Shown here: in pieces, positions 27,302 to 36,787 of the stretch
Layout: each line of letters opens with the position of its first letter
Numbering within the stretch: the stretch's first letter is position 1
Assembly (NCBI GenBank): GCA_963742865.1
Contig: CAVUNW010000076.1
Span: 30,599 to 94,598 of the forward strand
Reading direction: 5' to 3'
Length of the DNA: 64,000 nt
Source of the DNA: Bog-532 sp963742865
Lineage (GTDB): Bacteria > Actinomycetota > Actinomycetes > Streptosporangiales > Streptosporangiaceae
Position numbers and translations under genes: made by a program
Notes under the pieces: generated by a model
What the model saw: only the letters and a program-made list of their open reading frames with translations
What the model was told of the DNA's origin: nothing
Databases searched by the model: none

Positions 27302-28609
27302 TGAGGGTCCGGTGGCTCGGCCGCCTCACGGCGGCGCCAGTCGTCCGGCAGCACGACCTCGAGCACGTCATCAACGGTGATCACGCCGAGCAGGCGGCTG
27401 TGCTCGTCGACCACCGGGATAGTGATCAGGTTGTAGTCGGTCATCAGCACGGCGACGTCGACGACGTCCGTGTCCGCCCCGACCCGGACCGGATCCGTAT
27501 CGCAGACCTCGATGAGAAGGGCCTCCCGCCGGGACTGGAGCAGGGCGACGAGCCGGGCCACACCGCGCAGGCAGTTGTCCCCGTCTACCGCGTGCACGCT
27601 GGTCAGCGCCTCGGGCTGCAGCGTCTTGGCGCCGCCGACGGCGGCGAGAGCGTCCGCCACCGATGGTTTCGGGGGGCACCGCCAGGAAGTCGACGCCCAT
27701 CAGGCCGCCGGCGCTGGCCGGGTTGAAGCCCATCAGGGTCAGCACCTTGGTGCGCACCCCGGGCGGCAGCAGGTCGATGACCGGCTGCCGCCGGTTCTGC
27801 GGCAGCTCGGCGATCGCGTCGGCCGCGTCGTCGGCCCGCATCCTGGTCAGCACATCGGCGATCTCGCGGTCGGTGCGCGCACCGAGCAGCCGGGACGCCC
27901 GGTCCTCTTCGAGCTCCTCGAAGACGTCGGCCTCCAGCTCGGGGTCCGCGTGGACCTGCCCGAGGATCTCGGTCTGCTCCTCCTTGGAGGCGTCTTCGAG
28001 CAGGTCGGCGATCTGGGCCGGCTTCAGCCTCCGGATCCGGCCGAACGGCCCGCGCAGCAGCGCGCTGCCCGTGTGCCCGATCAGCGGCTCGAATGCCTTC
28101 CAGTCCCGGAAGTGCTCTGAATCCTCTGCGTCCGCCCCGGACGCCCCGATGTGCAGGGCCCGGAGCAGCCGCGGCGGGCGGCGGCGGGTGTCGACACCGA
28201 CCACCACCCGGTCACCGTTCCGGCGCTCCAGCTCGACGTCGGCCGCCCGGACCAGGCGCGCGGTCTCCACGTCGATCAGCCGGTGACCGAGCACGTCGCG
28301 CTTCAGCAGGACCTCGCCGGGGCGCCGCTCGAAGCGCCGCAGGTCCAGCCGGGCGCTGGTCAGCCGGAGCACTTCCCCGTCGAAGTTGCTGGCCTGCTCG
28401 ATAGGCACGTACACCTCGCGCCCGCCCACCGAGGCGACCAGGCCGGTGACGATGGGGTAGTCGTCGCCGCGCAGCCGGGCGATCACGTCGGACAGGCGCC
28501 CGATCGATTCTCCGCTCCGGTCCACGAGGGGGCGCCCGAGCAGCTCAGACAGGCGCAGCGTGTCCCGCTGTGCTCCCGGCGCCGGTGCCGCAGGCGGGGT
28601 TGTCGTCAT
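27283..28609 (-). CDS. PRC-barrel / MgtE_N / CBS protein without transporter domain (frame broken once)
   Basis: This soluble protein of ~441 residues has three parts. An N-terminal PRC-barrel-like region (RLSELLGRPLVDRSGESIGR) is followed by the helical MgtE N-domain (DLLEDASKEEQTEILGQV, LTRMRADDAADAIAELP, STAGGLMG-like ASAGGLMG). A CBS pair completes it (VDVAVLMTDYNLITIPVVDE, LLGVITVDDVLEVV). The MgtE membrane channel is absent, so it is probably a magnesium- or nucleotide-sensing partner. The frame breaks at a run of six G (27671-27676); removing one base restores it. ATG 28609 has AGAGGAA upstream. It lies directly upstream of NRMT-like copy 2, probably in one operon. Confidence 0.82.
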
Positions 28610-28706
28610 CACGGTTCCTCTGCGCGATCGTAATTTCCCTCACGATCATGCTGCACGCACCACGGTTCCGCGTCACCCGGGGGGCGGAAGCCCGCTGCTC
28701 CGTTTC

Positions 28707-28724
28707 ACCTTGGCAGGCCAAGGT
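28707..28724. promoter_or_regulatory. 18-bp inverted repeat in the divergent promoter region
   Basis: ACCTTGGC-AG-GCCAAGGT sits between the divergent MgtE_N/CBS and KimA-like genes, about 100 bases from either start. Position and symmetry suit a dimeric regulator controlling both sides. No regulator is identified. Confidence 0.45.
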
Positions 28725-28856
28725 AAACATCAGGTTGCTGACTGGCAGGCATTACTTTCCCGCCGCGCGCGTTTCCGGCACTTCTGGACGGGTGGTATGA
28801 AGTCCAGGGCAGCGTATGGAAAGCGTATGGGGAGCGAGAGGCGCAGATCCTTGGCC

Positions 28857-31361
28857 ATGCGGAAGGCGGTGGACGTCCTCGAGGGAGGCCCAGACCTCTC
28901 CGAGGGCTTCTGGTACTCGGTGAAACGCCGGGTGCTGGGGCCGCCGCTCGTCAACGAGCAGCTCGGTGAGCAGCGGCTGTCCAAGCCGCTGGCGCTGGGC
29001 GTGCTGTCTCCGGACGGCATCTCGTCGTCGGCGTACGGCACCGAGGAAATCCTGATCGAGCTGCTGCCGTACTTCGGGCTGGCCGCGTTCACCCTGATCC
29101 TCCCCATGACGCTGGTGGTCCTGTTCGTCCTGGCGCTCGTGGTGCTGTCCTACCGCGAGATCGTCATGGTCTACATCAGGCCGGGCGGCTCGTACGTAGT
29201 GGCCAGGCAGAACTTCGGGCCGCGGGTCGCGCAGGTCTGTGCCGTCGCGCTGCTGATCGACTACGTCGTGACCGTGGCCGTGCAGACCGCCGCGGGCACG
29301 GCGGCCATCGCCTCGATCCCGGCATTGTCATTTGTCGGCCCGTACCGGCTGGAAATCACCATCGGCGTGATTCTCCTCATGTGCTTCGGGAACCTGCGCG
29401 GCCTGAAAGAAGCAGGCCGGGCGTTCGCGATACCGACGTATCTGTTTACCGGCTCGGTATTTGCCGTCATCGTCGTCGGGCTGGTCCGGGAGGTCACCGG
29501 GCACCTGCCCAGCTACGACGTGCACGCGCTGCCCGGCACGGTGGGGATCGCCAGCGGCACGAACAACCTGGTCCTCGGGGCCACGGTCTTCACGTTCCTG
29601 CGCGCCTTCGCCAACGGCGGCGCGTCGCTGACCGGCATCGAGGCGGTATCCGACGCCGTAGGCGCCTTCCGGCCGCCGGAGGGACGCAACGCGCGCCAGG
29701 TGCTCGTCACCGAGGGCCTCATCCTCGGCGTGCTGGTGGCGGGCATCTCCTGGATGGCGCACGCCACCCACGCGACCCCGCGGAACAGCGGCTATCCCAC
29801 CGTGCTGGCCCAGGAGGCCCAGGCCGTCTTCGGCCACACCGTCGTCGGCCAGGTGCTGTTCTACATCGTCCAGGTCGCCACCGCGCTGATCCTCTACACG
29901 GGCGCCAATACCAGCTTCAACGGGTTCCCCTTCCTGGCCAGTTACGTCGCCGGGGACGCGTTCCTGCCCCGCTGGCTGCTGAAGCGCGGCCACCGGCTGG
30001 TGTTCTCCAACGCCATCATCCTGCTGACGATCATCTCGATCGCGCTGCTGATCGTGCGCGGGCCGAACGTCAACAGCCTGGTGCCGCTGTACGCGATCGG
30101 CGTCTTCACCGCCTTCGCGATGGCCGGCTTCGGCATGGCCAAGTACCACCACACCCGTAAGGAGCCGGGCTGGCGGCGCCGGATGGCCATCAACGCGTCG
30201 GCCGGCGTGCTCACCGCGATCGTGGTCGCGATCTTCGCGATCGTGAAGTTCACGGAGGGCGCCTGGATCGTCGTGGTGCTGTTCGCCGTCCTGGTGCCCG
30301 CGCTGATCCGGCTGAACCGTGAGTACCAGATGGAGTCGGAGGTGCTCGCGGCGATCACCGGGGCGCAGCCGCCACCGCCGCCGCACTATTCCCGCCGTAC
30401 GGTGCTGGTATTCGTCGACAGCTTCGACCTGGCCACGCTGGCCGCGCTGCGCTACGGGCGGAGCCTGCGGCCCACGACGCTGCGCGCGGTGCACTTCGTC
30501 ATCGACAACGTGCGCGCCGAAAAGCTGCGCGAGGAATGGACGCGCGCCAACCGCGGCGTGGTCCTCGATTTCATCGATGTCCCCGACCGGAGGCTGGCCC
30601 GGGCGGCCGCGGAACTGGTCGGCCGCGAAGTCGAGGATCCCGCCACCCACGTGACCGTGATCCTGCCCCGCCGCAGTTACTCGGCCATGCTGGGCCGCTT
30701 GCTCCATGACCGGACGGCGGACAAGATCGCCGAGGTCGTGAGCCGGATACCGCGTTCCGCCGCGACCATCGTGCCCTACGACGTGCAGAGCCGCGTCCGG
30801 GTGCTGCAGGAGCGCCAGGCCGTCCGGGTCGCCCAGGCGGCTCAGGACACCGCGGCCCGGACCAGCGCCACTCAGGACCGCGCCACCCGCGACCGCGCCG
30901 CGCAGGACGGTGGGGCCAGGGTCGCCCAGGACAATCAGGCGGCGCCGGGCGCGGGCGTTTCCGCCGAGCAGGAGATGAAGGATGTGCGCAAGCTTCGCGA
31001 CCTCGTGAAGGGCCGGGACGCCAAGGACGTCCCGGCCACGGACGAAAAGGTGAGCGCCTACGAGCGGCCGAAGCCGCCGCCCGGGGTCAAGCCGATCGGC
31101 TCGCTGGCCGAACCGGGCAAGGCCACCGTCGAGGGGCGCGTCCGTGCCCTGGAGATCCGCCCGGTCGAGCAGAACTCGGTCCTGGCGCTGGAGATCTCCG
31201 ACTCGACCGGCGACCTGACGGCGCTGTTCTACGGCCGCTCGCACATCGCCGGCGTCATCTGCGGATCGACACTCCGGCTGCGCGGGCCGGTCGGCATCCG
31301 GGACGGCCACCCTGTCATGATCAATCCCGCCTACGAGCTCGTCAGCTCAAGCCCCGACTAG
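28857..31361 (+). CDS. KimA-like potassium permease (APC superfamily) fused to a C-terminal OB-fold domain, copy 1
   Basis: The first ~490 residues are a 12-span APC permease closely resembling Bacillus KimA: YSVKRRVLGPPLVNEQ, LSPDGISSSAYGTEEILIEL, SYREIVMVY, LTGIEAVSDAVGAF, TGANTSFNGFPFLASY. A cytosolic USP-like domain follows (RRTVLVFVDSFDLATLAALR, HVTVILPRRSYSAMLGRLLH), then a repetitive Ala/Gln/Arg/Asp linker. The last ~80 residues (about 755-832) form an OB-fold-like domain (ATVEGRVRALEIRPVEQNSV, DLTALFYGRSHIAG). KimA is a high-affinity K+ importer inhibited by c-di-AMP; potassium is inferred. ATG 28857 matches the paralogue; ATG 28797 and 28827 are alternatives. Confidence 0.85.
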   Translation: MRKAVDVLEGGPDLSEGFWYSVKRRVLGPPLVNEQLGEQRLSKPLALGVLSPDGISSSAYGTEEILIELLPYFGLAAFTLILPMTLVVLFVLALVVLSYREIVMVYIRPGGSYVVARQNFGPRVAQVCAVALLIDYVVTVAVQTAAGTAAIASIPALSFVGPYRLEITIGVILLMCFGNLRGLKEAGRAFAIPTYLFTGSVFAVIVVGLVREVTGHLPSYDVHALPGTVGIASGTNNLVLGATVFTFLRAFANGGASLTGIEAVSDAVGAFRPPEGRNARQVLVTEGLILGVLVAGISWMAHATHATPRNSGYPTVLAQEAQAVFGHTVVGQVLFYIVQVATALILYTGANTSFNGFPFLASYVAGDAFLPRWLLKRGHRLVFSNAIILLTIISIALLIVRGPNVNSLVPLYAIGVFTAFAMAGFGMAKYHHTRKEPGWRRRMAINASAGVLTAIVVAIFAIVKFTEGAWIVVVLFAVLVPALIRLNREYQMESEVLAAITGAQPPPPPHYSRRTVLVFVDSFDLATLAALRYGRSLRPTTLRAVHFVIDNVRAEKLREEWTRANRGVVLDFIDVPDRRLARAAAELVGREVEDPATHVTVILPRRSYSAMLGRLLHDRTADKIAEVVSRIPRSAATIVPYDVQSRVRVLQERQAVRVAQAAQDTAARTSATQDRATRDRAAQDGGARVAQDNQAAPGAGVSAEQEMKDVRKLRDLVKGRDAKDVPATDEKVSAYERPKPPPGVKPIGSLAEPGKATVEGRVRALEIRPVEQNSVLALEISDSTGDLTALFYGRSHIAGVICGSTLRLRGPVGIRDGHPVMINPAYELVSSSPD

Positions 31362-31406
31362 GCCTCGCGGGCCCATGTCCCGGGGCCGTCCCGGCCTGGC
31401 CGTGGC

Positions 31407-33970
31407 CTATCCCAGCAGTTCGTACCCCGGGTTGATCATCACCGGCCTGCCGTCCCGCAACCCCACCGTGCCGTGCAGCCGGAGCCTGCTGCCGCAGTCC
31501 ACGCCGGGAATATGCTTCCGCCCGTAGAAGAGCGCGGTCAGGGTGCCGGTCTCATCGGCGACCTCGCACGCGAGCACGGAGTTCTGCTCCACCGGCCGGA
31601 TGGCCAGCGAGATCACCCGTCCCTCCACGGTGGCCTTGCCGGGCGCGCGCAGTGAGCCGATCGGCGTGACCTCCGCGGTACCGTTCCCGGCCCGGCCGCC
31701 GAGCGGCCCCCGCGCCCATCCGCGGGACCGCTGCCCCGGTTCCCGGGGCCGGGCGTGCTCTCGCCCGCCTGGCCGTCCGCCGCGGCCGCGCTGGCCGCGG
31801 GCGGCGCCGGGGCGGGGGGCGGCGCCGGGGCCGGCGGCCGTCCGGCACCGTCGGATGGCGGTTCGGCGGGGGCGGTGGTCACACTCCTGTGGCCAGCCGC
31901 GCCCGCGGGCTGTTCCCGGGCCGCGTCGACGTCCGTCGTCCCGTTGCCCCCGGTCCGGGCCGCCTGCCGTTCCTCCAGCACCCGGACCCGGCTTTCCACG
32001 TCGAACGGGATGACGATCGCGGCCGCGTTCGGGATCCGGCTGACCGCCGCCGCGATCTTGTCCGCCGTCCGGTCGTGCAGCAACCGGCCGAAGAACGCGG
32101 AGAAGCTGCGCCGCGGCAGCACCACGGTGACCTGAGTCCCCGGCTGCTCGGCCTCGCGCTGGACGAGTTCCTGGGCGCGTGGCCGAGCCGCCGGTCCGGG
32201 GTGTCGATCATCTCGAACGGCACGTCCTGGCCGAACCGGACCCACCGCTCGCGGAGCAGCTCCGCCTTGGCGCCGTCGATGACGAAGTGCACCGCGCGCA
32301 GCGACGTCGGGCGCAGGCTGCGCGCGTAGCGGAGGGCGGCCAGCGTGGCCAGGTCCATGCTGTCCACGAAGACCAGCACGGTGCGGCGCGTGTAGTTCGG
32401 CTGGCGCGGGGCCACGCCTGCCGCCCGGCGGTCACCGATGTTCTCCAGCACCTGGTCCTCGGCCCGGTACTCGCGGTTGAGCCGGATCAGGGTGAACACC
32501 AGGATGGGGCCGACAATCACGATGAGCCACGCACCCTCGGTGAACTTCGTGACCGCGAAGATCAGCACGATGAACCCGGTGACCACGCCGGCCGAGAAGT
32601 TGATGACCAGCCGGTGGCGCCAGCCCTGTTCCCTGTGCTCCAGGTGGTACTTGGACATGCCGAAGCCGGCCATCGAGAACCCGGTAAAGACGCCGATTGC
32701 GTAGAACGGCACCAGCTTGTTGACGTTCGCCCCGACCGCCAGCATGAGGGCCAGCGAGACGACCGTGAGCACGATGATGCCGTTGGAAAAGACCAGACGG
32801 TGGCCCCGTTTGGTCAGCCAGCGGGGCAGGAAGGCGTCCTGGGCCACGAAGCTGGCCAGGAACGGGAAACCGTTGAAACTGGTATTGCCCCCCGTAAACA
32901 GGATCAGCGCGGTCGCGAACTGGACGAAGTAGAACAGGACGCGGCCAGGCCCCACCGCCGAAGATGAGGTTCGCCTCCTGAGACAGGACGGTCGGCGTCC
33001 CGACGACGTAGGGCGTCGCGTGCATCACGTGCGCCAGCCAGGAGATCCCGCCGACCAGGAAGCCCAGGATGACCCCCTGCGTTACCAGGACCTTCCGGGC
33101 GTTCGGCCCTTCCGGCGGCTTCAGCGCGCTGACCGCGTTGGACACCGCCTCGATGCCGGTCAGCGACGAACCGCCGTTGGCGAACGCGCGGAGCAGAGTG
33201 AAAACGAGACCCACGGAGATGATCAGCGACATCGTTCGGTGGGTGGTGTAGTACGTCTGGCCCGGCGGAAGCGTGTTGACATCGATGACCGGCAGGTGGC
33301 CGAACGCCTCCCGGGCCAGCCCGATGAGGATCATCAGGATCACCGAGCCGGAGAACAGGTAGGTCGGCAGGGCGAACGACCGCCCCGCTTCCCGGATGCC
33401 GCGCAGGTTCCCGTAACACATGATCAGGATCGCGATTACCGAGATGATCAGCAGGACTTCGTTCACGCTCAGGAAGTGCAGCGTGCCCAGGGCCGGGAAC
33501 GCGGACACGATGGCGGCCGCGCCCGCGGCGGTCTGCACCGCGACCGTGACCGTGTAGTCGATGAGCAGCGCGACCGCCGCGATCTGCGCCACCCGCGGCC
33601 CGAAGTTGTCCCGGGCTACGACGTAGGAGCCACCCGTCTTGGTGTAGACGGAGACGACCTCTCGGTAGGACAGGACGACCAGGACGAGGACGCCCAAGAC
33701 CACGCCGGTGATCGGCAGCAGGACAGTGAAAGCGGCGATCGAGAGGCCGCCCAGGAGCAGCTCGATGAGGATTTCCTCGGCGCCGTACGCCGACGACGAG
33801 ATGCCGTCGGGGGACAGCACGCCGAGGGCCAGCGGTACGGACAGCCGCTCCTCGCCGAGCTGGTCGTTGACGAGCGGGGGCCCGAGCAGGCGGCGCTTCA
33901 CCGAGTACGAGAAGGTCTCCGGAAGGCCGTCCCCGCCGCCGAGCAGCCCCGCCGCCTTACGAACGGCCAC
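31407..33970 (-). CDS. KimA-like potassium permease with C-terminal OB-fold domain, copy 2 (frame broken three times)
   Basis: This paralogue of the gene at 28857-31361 faces it tail to tail. The permease part reads cleanly from GTG 33970 (GGAGGCGG 6-7 bases upstream) to about 32955. It continues in a second frame (VLFYFVQFATALILFTGGNT through RTVLVFVDSMDLATLAALRY) to about 32185, and in a third through TQVTVVLPRRSFSAFFGRLL. After a Pro/Ala-rich linker it enters a fourth frame for the OB-fold-like end (VISLAIRPVEQNSVLACEVA, LTALFYGRKHIPGVDCG). Each break is a single-base slip. Either sequencing error or a decaying copy is possible. The frame upstream of 33970 is open to 34057. Confidence 0.78.
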
Positions 33971-34190
33971 TAGATTTCCGCCTCCATCTCTCCTGCCGTC
34001 ACGCCGGCTTGTCCCGGCCCGCACGCGGGCGGGACCGCCGGTGACCGCCGTGACCATGAGCAGGCAAATTAAGGCTAGGCGGCGGCCCTGACGACATCTG
34101 CTAGCAGCGCGTAAATACCACTGAGCTGTGCGTTAAGGATCTATCAAGATCATCAATATTCGGCTGGAACGGCGGTCGAATGACAGGGCG

Positions 34191-34583
34191 ATGATTCTAC
34201 TCAGGGGACGAAGCGGGGTCCCGGCACCATACGCGCTGCCGGCGGCTTTCGCCGCGCTGTTCGCCGTGGGTACGGTGGCCGCGGCCCTGGATGGCCGGCT
34301 GCCGGGTACGGGAGTCCTGATCGCCGCCGCGGTCGTGGTGGGTGTCACCGCGCTGATCGCCGAGCCGATGACCTCCGTCCCGCTGGGGGTGATCGGCTGG
34401 CTGACAGTGACCGGCTTCTCCCGCCCACCGTACGCCGACCTGCGGCCGACCGGGAAAGCGGCCGCCGGCGCCGCGATCGTGATCGGCATCACCGCGCTGG
34501 GCGGCGCCGCCCTGGGCGTGCTGTTCCGCTGGCTCGTCACACGGTTCACACTGGAGAACTGTGAGCGCAAACGCCGACGGTGA
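34191..34583 (+). CDS. Small integral membrane protein upstream of the KdpD-like kinase
   Basis: The 130-residue product has about three or four hydrophobic segments (ALPAAFAALFAVGTVAAAL, GVLIAAAVVVGVTALIAEP, GAAIVIGITALGGAALGVLF) and a short basic tail. It overlaps the kinase GTG start by 23 bp, so the two are probably translated together. Length and layout recall a detached DUF4118-like sensor segment, but I see no diagnostic motif. It may form part of the membrane sensor. The preceding 130 bp are AT-rich and likely hold the promoter. Confidence 0.7.
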   Translation: MILLRGRSGVPAPYALPAAFAALFAVGTVAAALDGRLPGTGVLIAAAVVVGVTALIAEPMTSVPLGVIGWLTVTGFSRPPYADLRPTGKAAAGAAIVIGITALGGAALGVLFRWLVTRFTLENCERKRRR

Positions 34584-36018
34584 CCAGGGCCGCCCACGGC
34601 GGCACCGGGTCACCTGGACCGGGGCGATCAGCTCCCGGCGCGGGCTGTCCGGCGTGGCCCTGGCGCTCGCCGGCCTGCCGCTGCTGACGCTGATCCTGGT
34701 CGCCGCGCGCCAGCGCCTGAACTTCGCCGACGATCTGCTGCTGTTCCTGCTCGCCGTGGTGACGGTGACCGTGGTCGGCGGATTCTGGCCTGCCGTCCTC
34801 GCGGCCGTCGCCTCCAGCCTGCTGCTCAACTGGTTCCTCACCCCGCCGCTGCACACGTTCACCATCCAGGAGCCGAGGAACCTGCTGGCCCTGGTGCTCT
34901 TCGTCACGGTCACGGTCGCGGTCAGCAGCCTGGTGCACCTCGCCGCGCGCCGTGCCGTCCAGGCCGCCACCAGCCGCGAGGAGACGGCGTCCCTGCTCGC
35001 ACTGGCCCGGACCGTGCTCAGCGGCGCGGATAGTCCCACGGCCGTCCTGGACCATCTCACCAGCACCCTCGGCGGCCGGGCCGAGCTGCAGGAGTTCACC
35101 GCCGGGCGCTGGATCCGCGTCGCGGTCAGCGGGGGCACCGGCGCGGACACCGAAGGCGCCCGCATTCATCCCCGGCCCGGGCTGGCCCTGCTCACCAACG
35201 GGCAGACCGCCGCGGCCACCACCGCCCTGCTGGCCGGCTTCGGGGCCCAGGCGGCGGCCGCCCTGGACCGCGAGCGGCTGCGCATGCAGGCCTCGCAGGC
35301 CGAGGCGCTCGCCGAGGGGAACCGGATCCGCACCGCCCTGCTCGCCGCGGTCAGCCACGACCTGCGCACCCCGCTCGCCTCGATCAAGGCCAGCGTCAGC
35401 AGCCTGCGGCAGACGGACGTCGAGTGGACGGCCGCCGACGAAGCGGACCTGCTCGCAACCATCGAGCAGAACGCCGACCGGCTGGACGCACTGATCGGGA
35501 ACCTGCTCGACCTGAGCCGGCTGCACACCGGATCGCTGGAGCCGTTCCTGCGCCCGACCGCGATCGATGAGGTCGCGCCGGTCGCGCTGCGCGGGCTGGA
35601 CGCCCCCCTCCAGCTGGAGATCTCCGTTCCCGACGACGTGCCGCTGGTCCGCGCCGATCCCGGCCTGCTGGAGCGGGTCCTGGCCAACGTCTTCTCCAAC
35701 GCGCTGCGGCACTCACCGCCGACGTGGCCGCCGGCGCTGCAGGCCCGCCAGACCGGCGAGACGGTGCTCCTCGAGATCGTCGACCACGGTCCCGGCGTGC
35801 CCGGCGACCTGCTCAAGGAACGCATCTTCGAGCCGTTCCAGCGGCTCGATAACCGGCAGGCCGGCGTCGGGCTGGGCCTGGCCGTGGCCAAGGGCTTCGC
35901 CGAGGCGATGGGCGGAACCATCGCCGCGGTCGACACCCCCGGCGGCGGTCTCACGATCCAGGTCACGATGCCGGTGGCCCAGAGCGACGACCGGTCCGTG
36001 CTCGGAGCGGGGCCGTGA
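34561..36018 (+). CDS. KdpD-like sensor histidine kinase lacking the KdpD/USP cytosolic sensor
   Basis: This 485-residue kinase has the DUF4118 four-span membrane module of KdpD (LLTLILVAARQRLNFADDLL, VVGGFWPAVLAAVASSLLLN), then a GAF-like segment, HisKA with SHDLRTPLASIKAS (His about residue 265) and HATPase_c (NVFSNALRHSPP, VDHGPGVPG, GVGLGLAVAKGFAEAMGG). The ~400-residue N-terminal KdpD and USP domains of classical KdpD are missing. It overlaps the KdpE-like regulator (GTGA). No kdpFABC pump is in the window, so its output may be the neighbouring KimA-like permeases (inference). Confidence 0.88.
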   Translation: MSANADGDQGRPRRHRVTWTGAISSRRGLSGVALALAGLPLLTLILVAARQRLNFADDLLLFLLAVVTVTVVGGFWPAVLAAVASSLLLNWFLTPPLHTFTIQEPRNLLALVLFVTVTVAVSSLVHLAARRAVQAATSREETASLLALARTVLSGADSPTAVLDHLTSTLGGRAELQEFTAGRWIRVAVSGGTGADTEGARIHPRPGLALLTNGQTAAATTALLAGFGAQAAAALDRERLRMQASQAEALAEGNRIRTALLAAVSHDLRTPLASIKASVSSLRQTDVEWTAADEADLLATIEQNADRLDALIGNLLDLSRLHTGSLEPFLRPTAIDEVAPVALRGLDAPLQLEISVPDDVPLVRADPGLLERVLANVFSNALRHSPPTWPPALQARQTGETVLLEIVDHGPGVPGDLLKERIFEPFQRLDNRQAGVGLGLAVAKGFAEAMGGTIAAVDTPGGGLTIQVTMPVAQSDDRSVLGAGP

Positions 36019-36693
36019 CCCGTGTGCTGGTGGTCGACGACGAACCGTCCATCCTGCGCGCGCTGCGGATCAATCTGAGCGCGCGGCAGTACGAGGTCAG
36101 TACCGCCGCGGACGGTACGTCCGGGCCTGGCCGCGGTGGCCCGGGAACGGCCCGACGTGCTCATCCTCGACCTCGGTTTGCCGGACATGGACGGCACCGA
36201 GGTGATCAGCGGCGTTCGCGGCTGGACGTCCATACCGATCATCGTGCTGTCCGTCTGGGGGCAGGAGAGCCAGAAGGTCGCGGCGCTGGACGCGGGGGCC
36301 GACGATTACGTGACCAAGCCGTTCGGCATGGACGAACTGCTCGCCCGGCTGCGCGCCGCCGTGCGCCGCGCCGTCCCGGCACCCGACGAGCCGGTGGTGA
36401 CCACCGATGACTTCACCGTCGACCTCGCGGCCAAGCGGGTGGTCCGGGCCGGTGGCGGCGACATCCGGCTCACCCCCACGGAGTGGCAGCTGCTGGAGAT
36501 CCTGGTGCGCAATCGCGGGCGCCTGGTCACCCAGCGCCAGCTGCTCCAGGAGGTATGGGGGCCCGCGTACGAGACCGAGAGCAACTACCTGCGCGTCTAC
36601 CTGGCCCAGCTGCGCCGCAAACTGGAGCCCGAGCCGTCCCAGCCGCGCTACCTGCTCACCGAGCCGGGCATGGGCTACCGTTTCCAGGACTGA
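36015..36693 (+). CDS. KdpE-like OmpR-family response regulator (frame broken once)
   Basis: The receiver begins VLVVDDEPSILRALRINLSA. After a one-base slip near 36121 (an extra base in TCCGGGCCTGG) it continues as DVLILDLGLPDMDG, containing the phospho-acceptor Asp, then SVWGQESQKVAALDAGADDY and the conserved KPFG. The C-terminal winged helix is complete (LTPTEWQLLEILVRNRGRLV, ESNYLRVYLAQLRRKLE, GMGYRF). It is partner of the KdpD-like kinase by overlap. Restored length is about 225 residues, normal for KdpE. Confidence 0.85.
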
Positions 36694-36787
36694 CCGGCCG
36701 GCCCCGCGCTATTGCGCACCGGGTGATTACTGGCTAGTAATGAACGGAGGGCTGCTGCGCCGCACACCAGGAGCCGAGGAGGCCCGC

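Noticed and set aside
29328..31310. 660-codon minus-strand frame opposite KimA-like copy 1
   Set aside because: Antisense shadow; Arg/Asp/Gly/His composition and no start signals.
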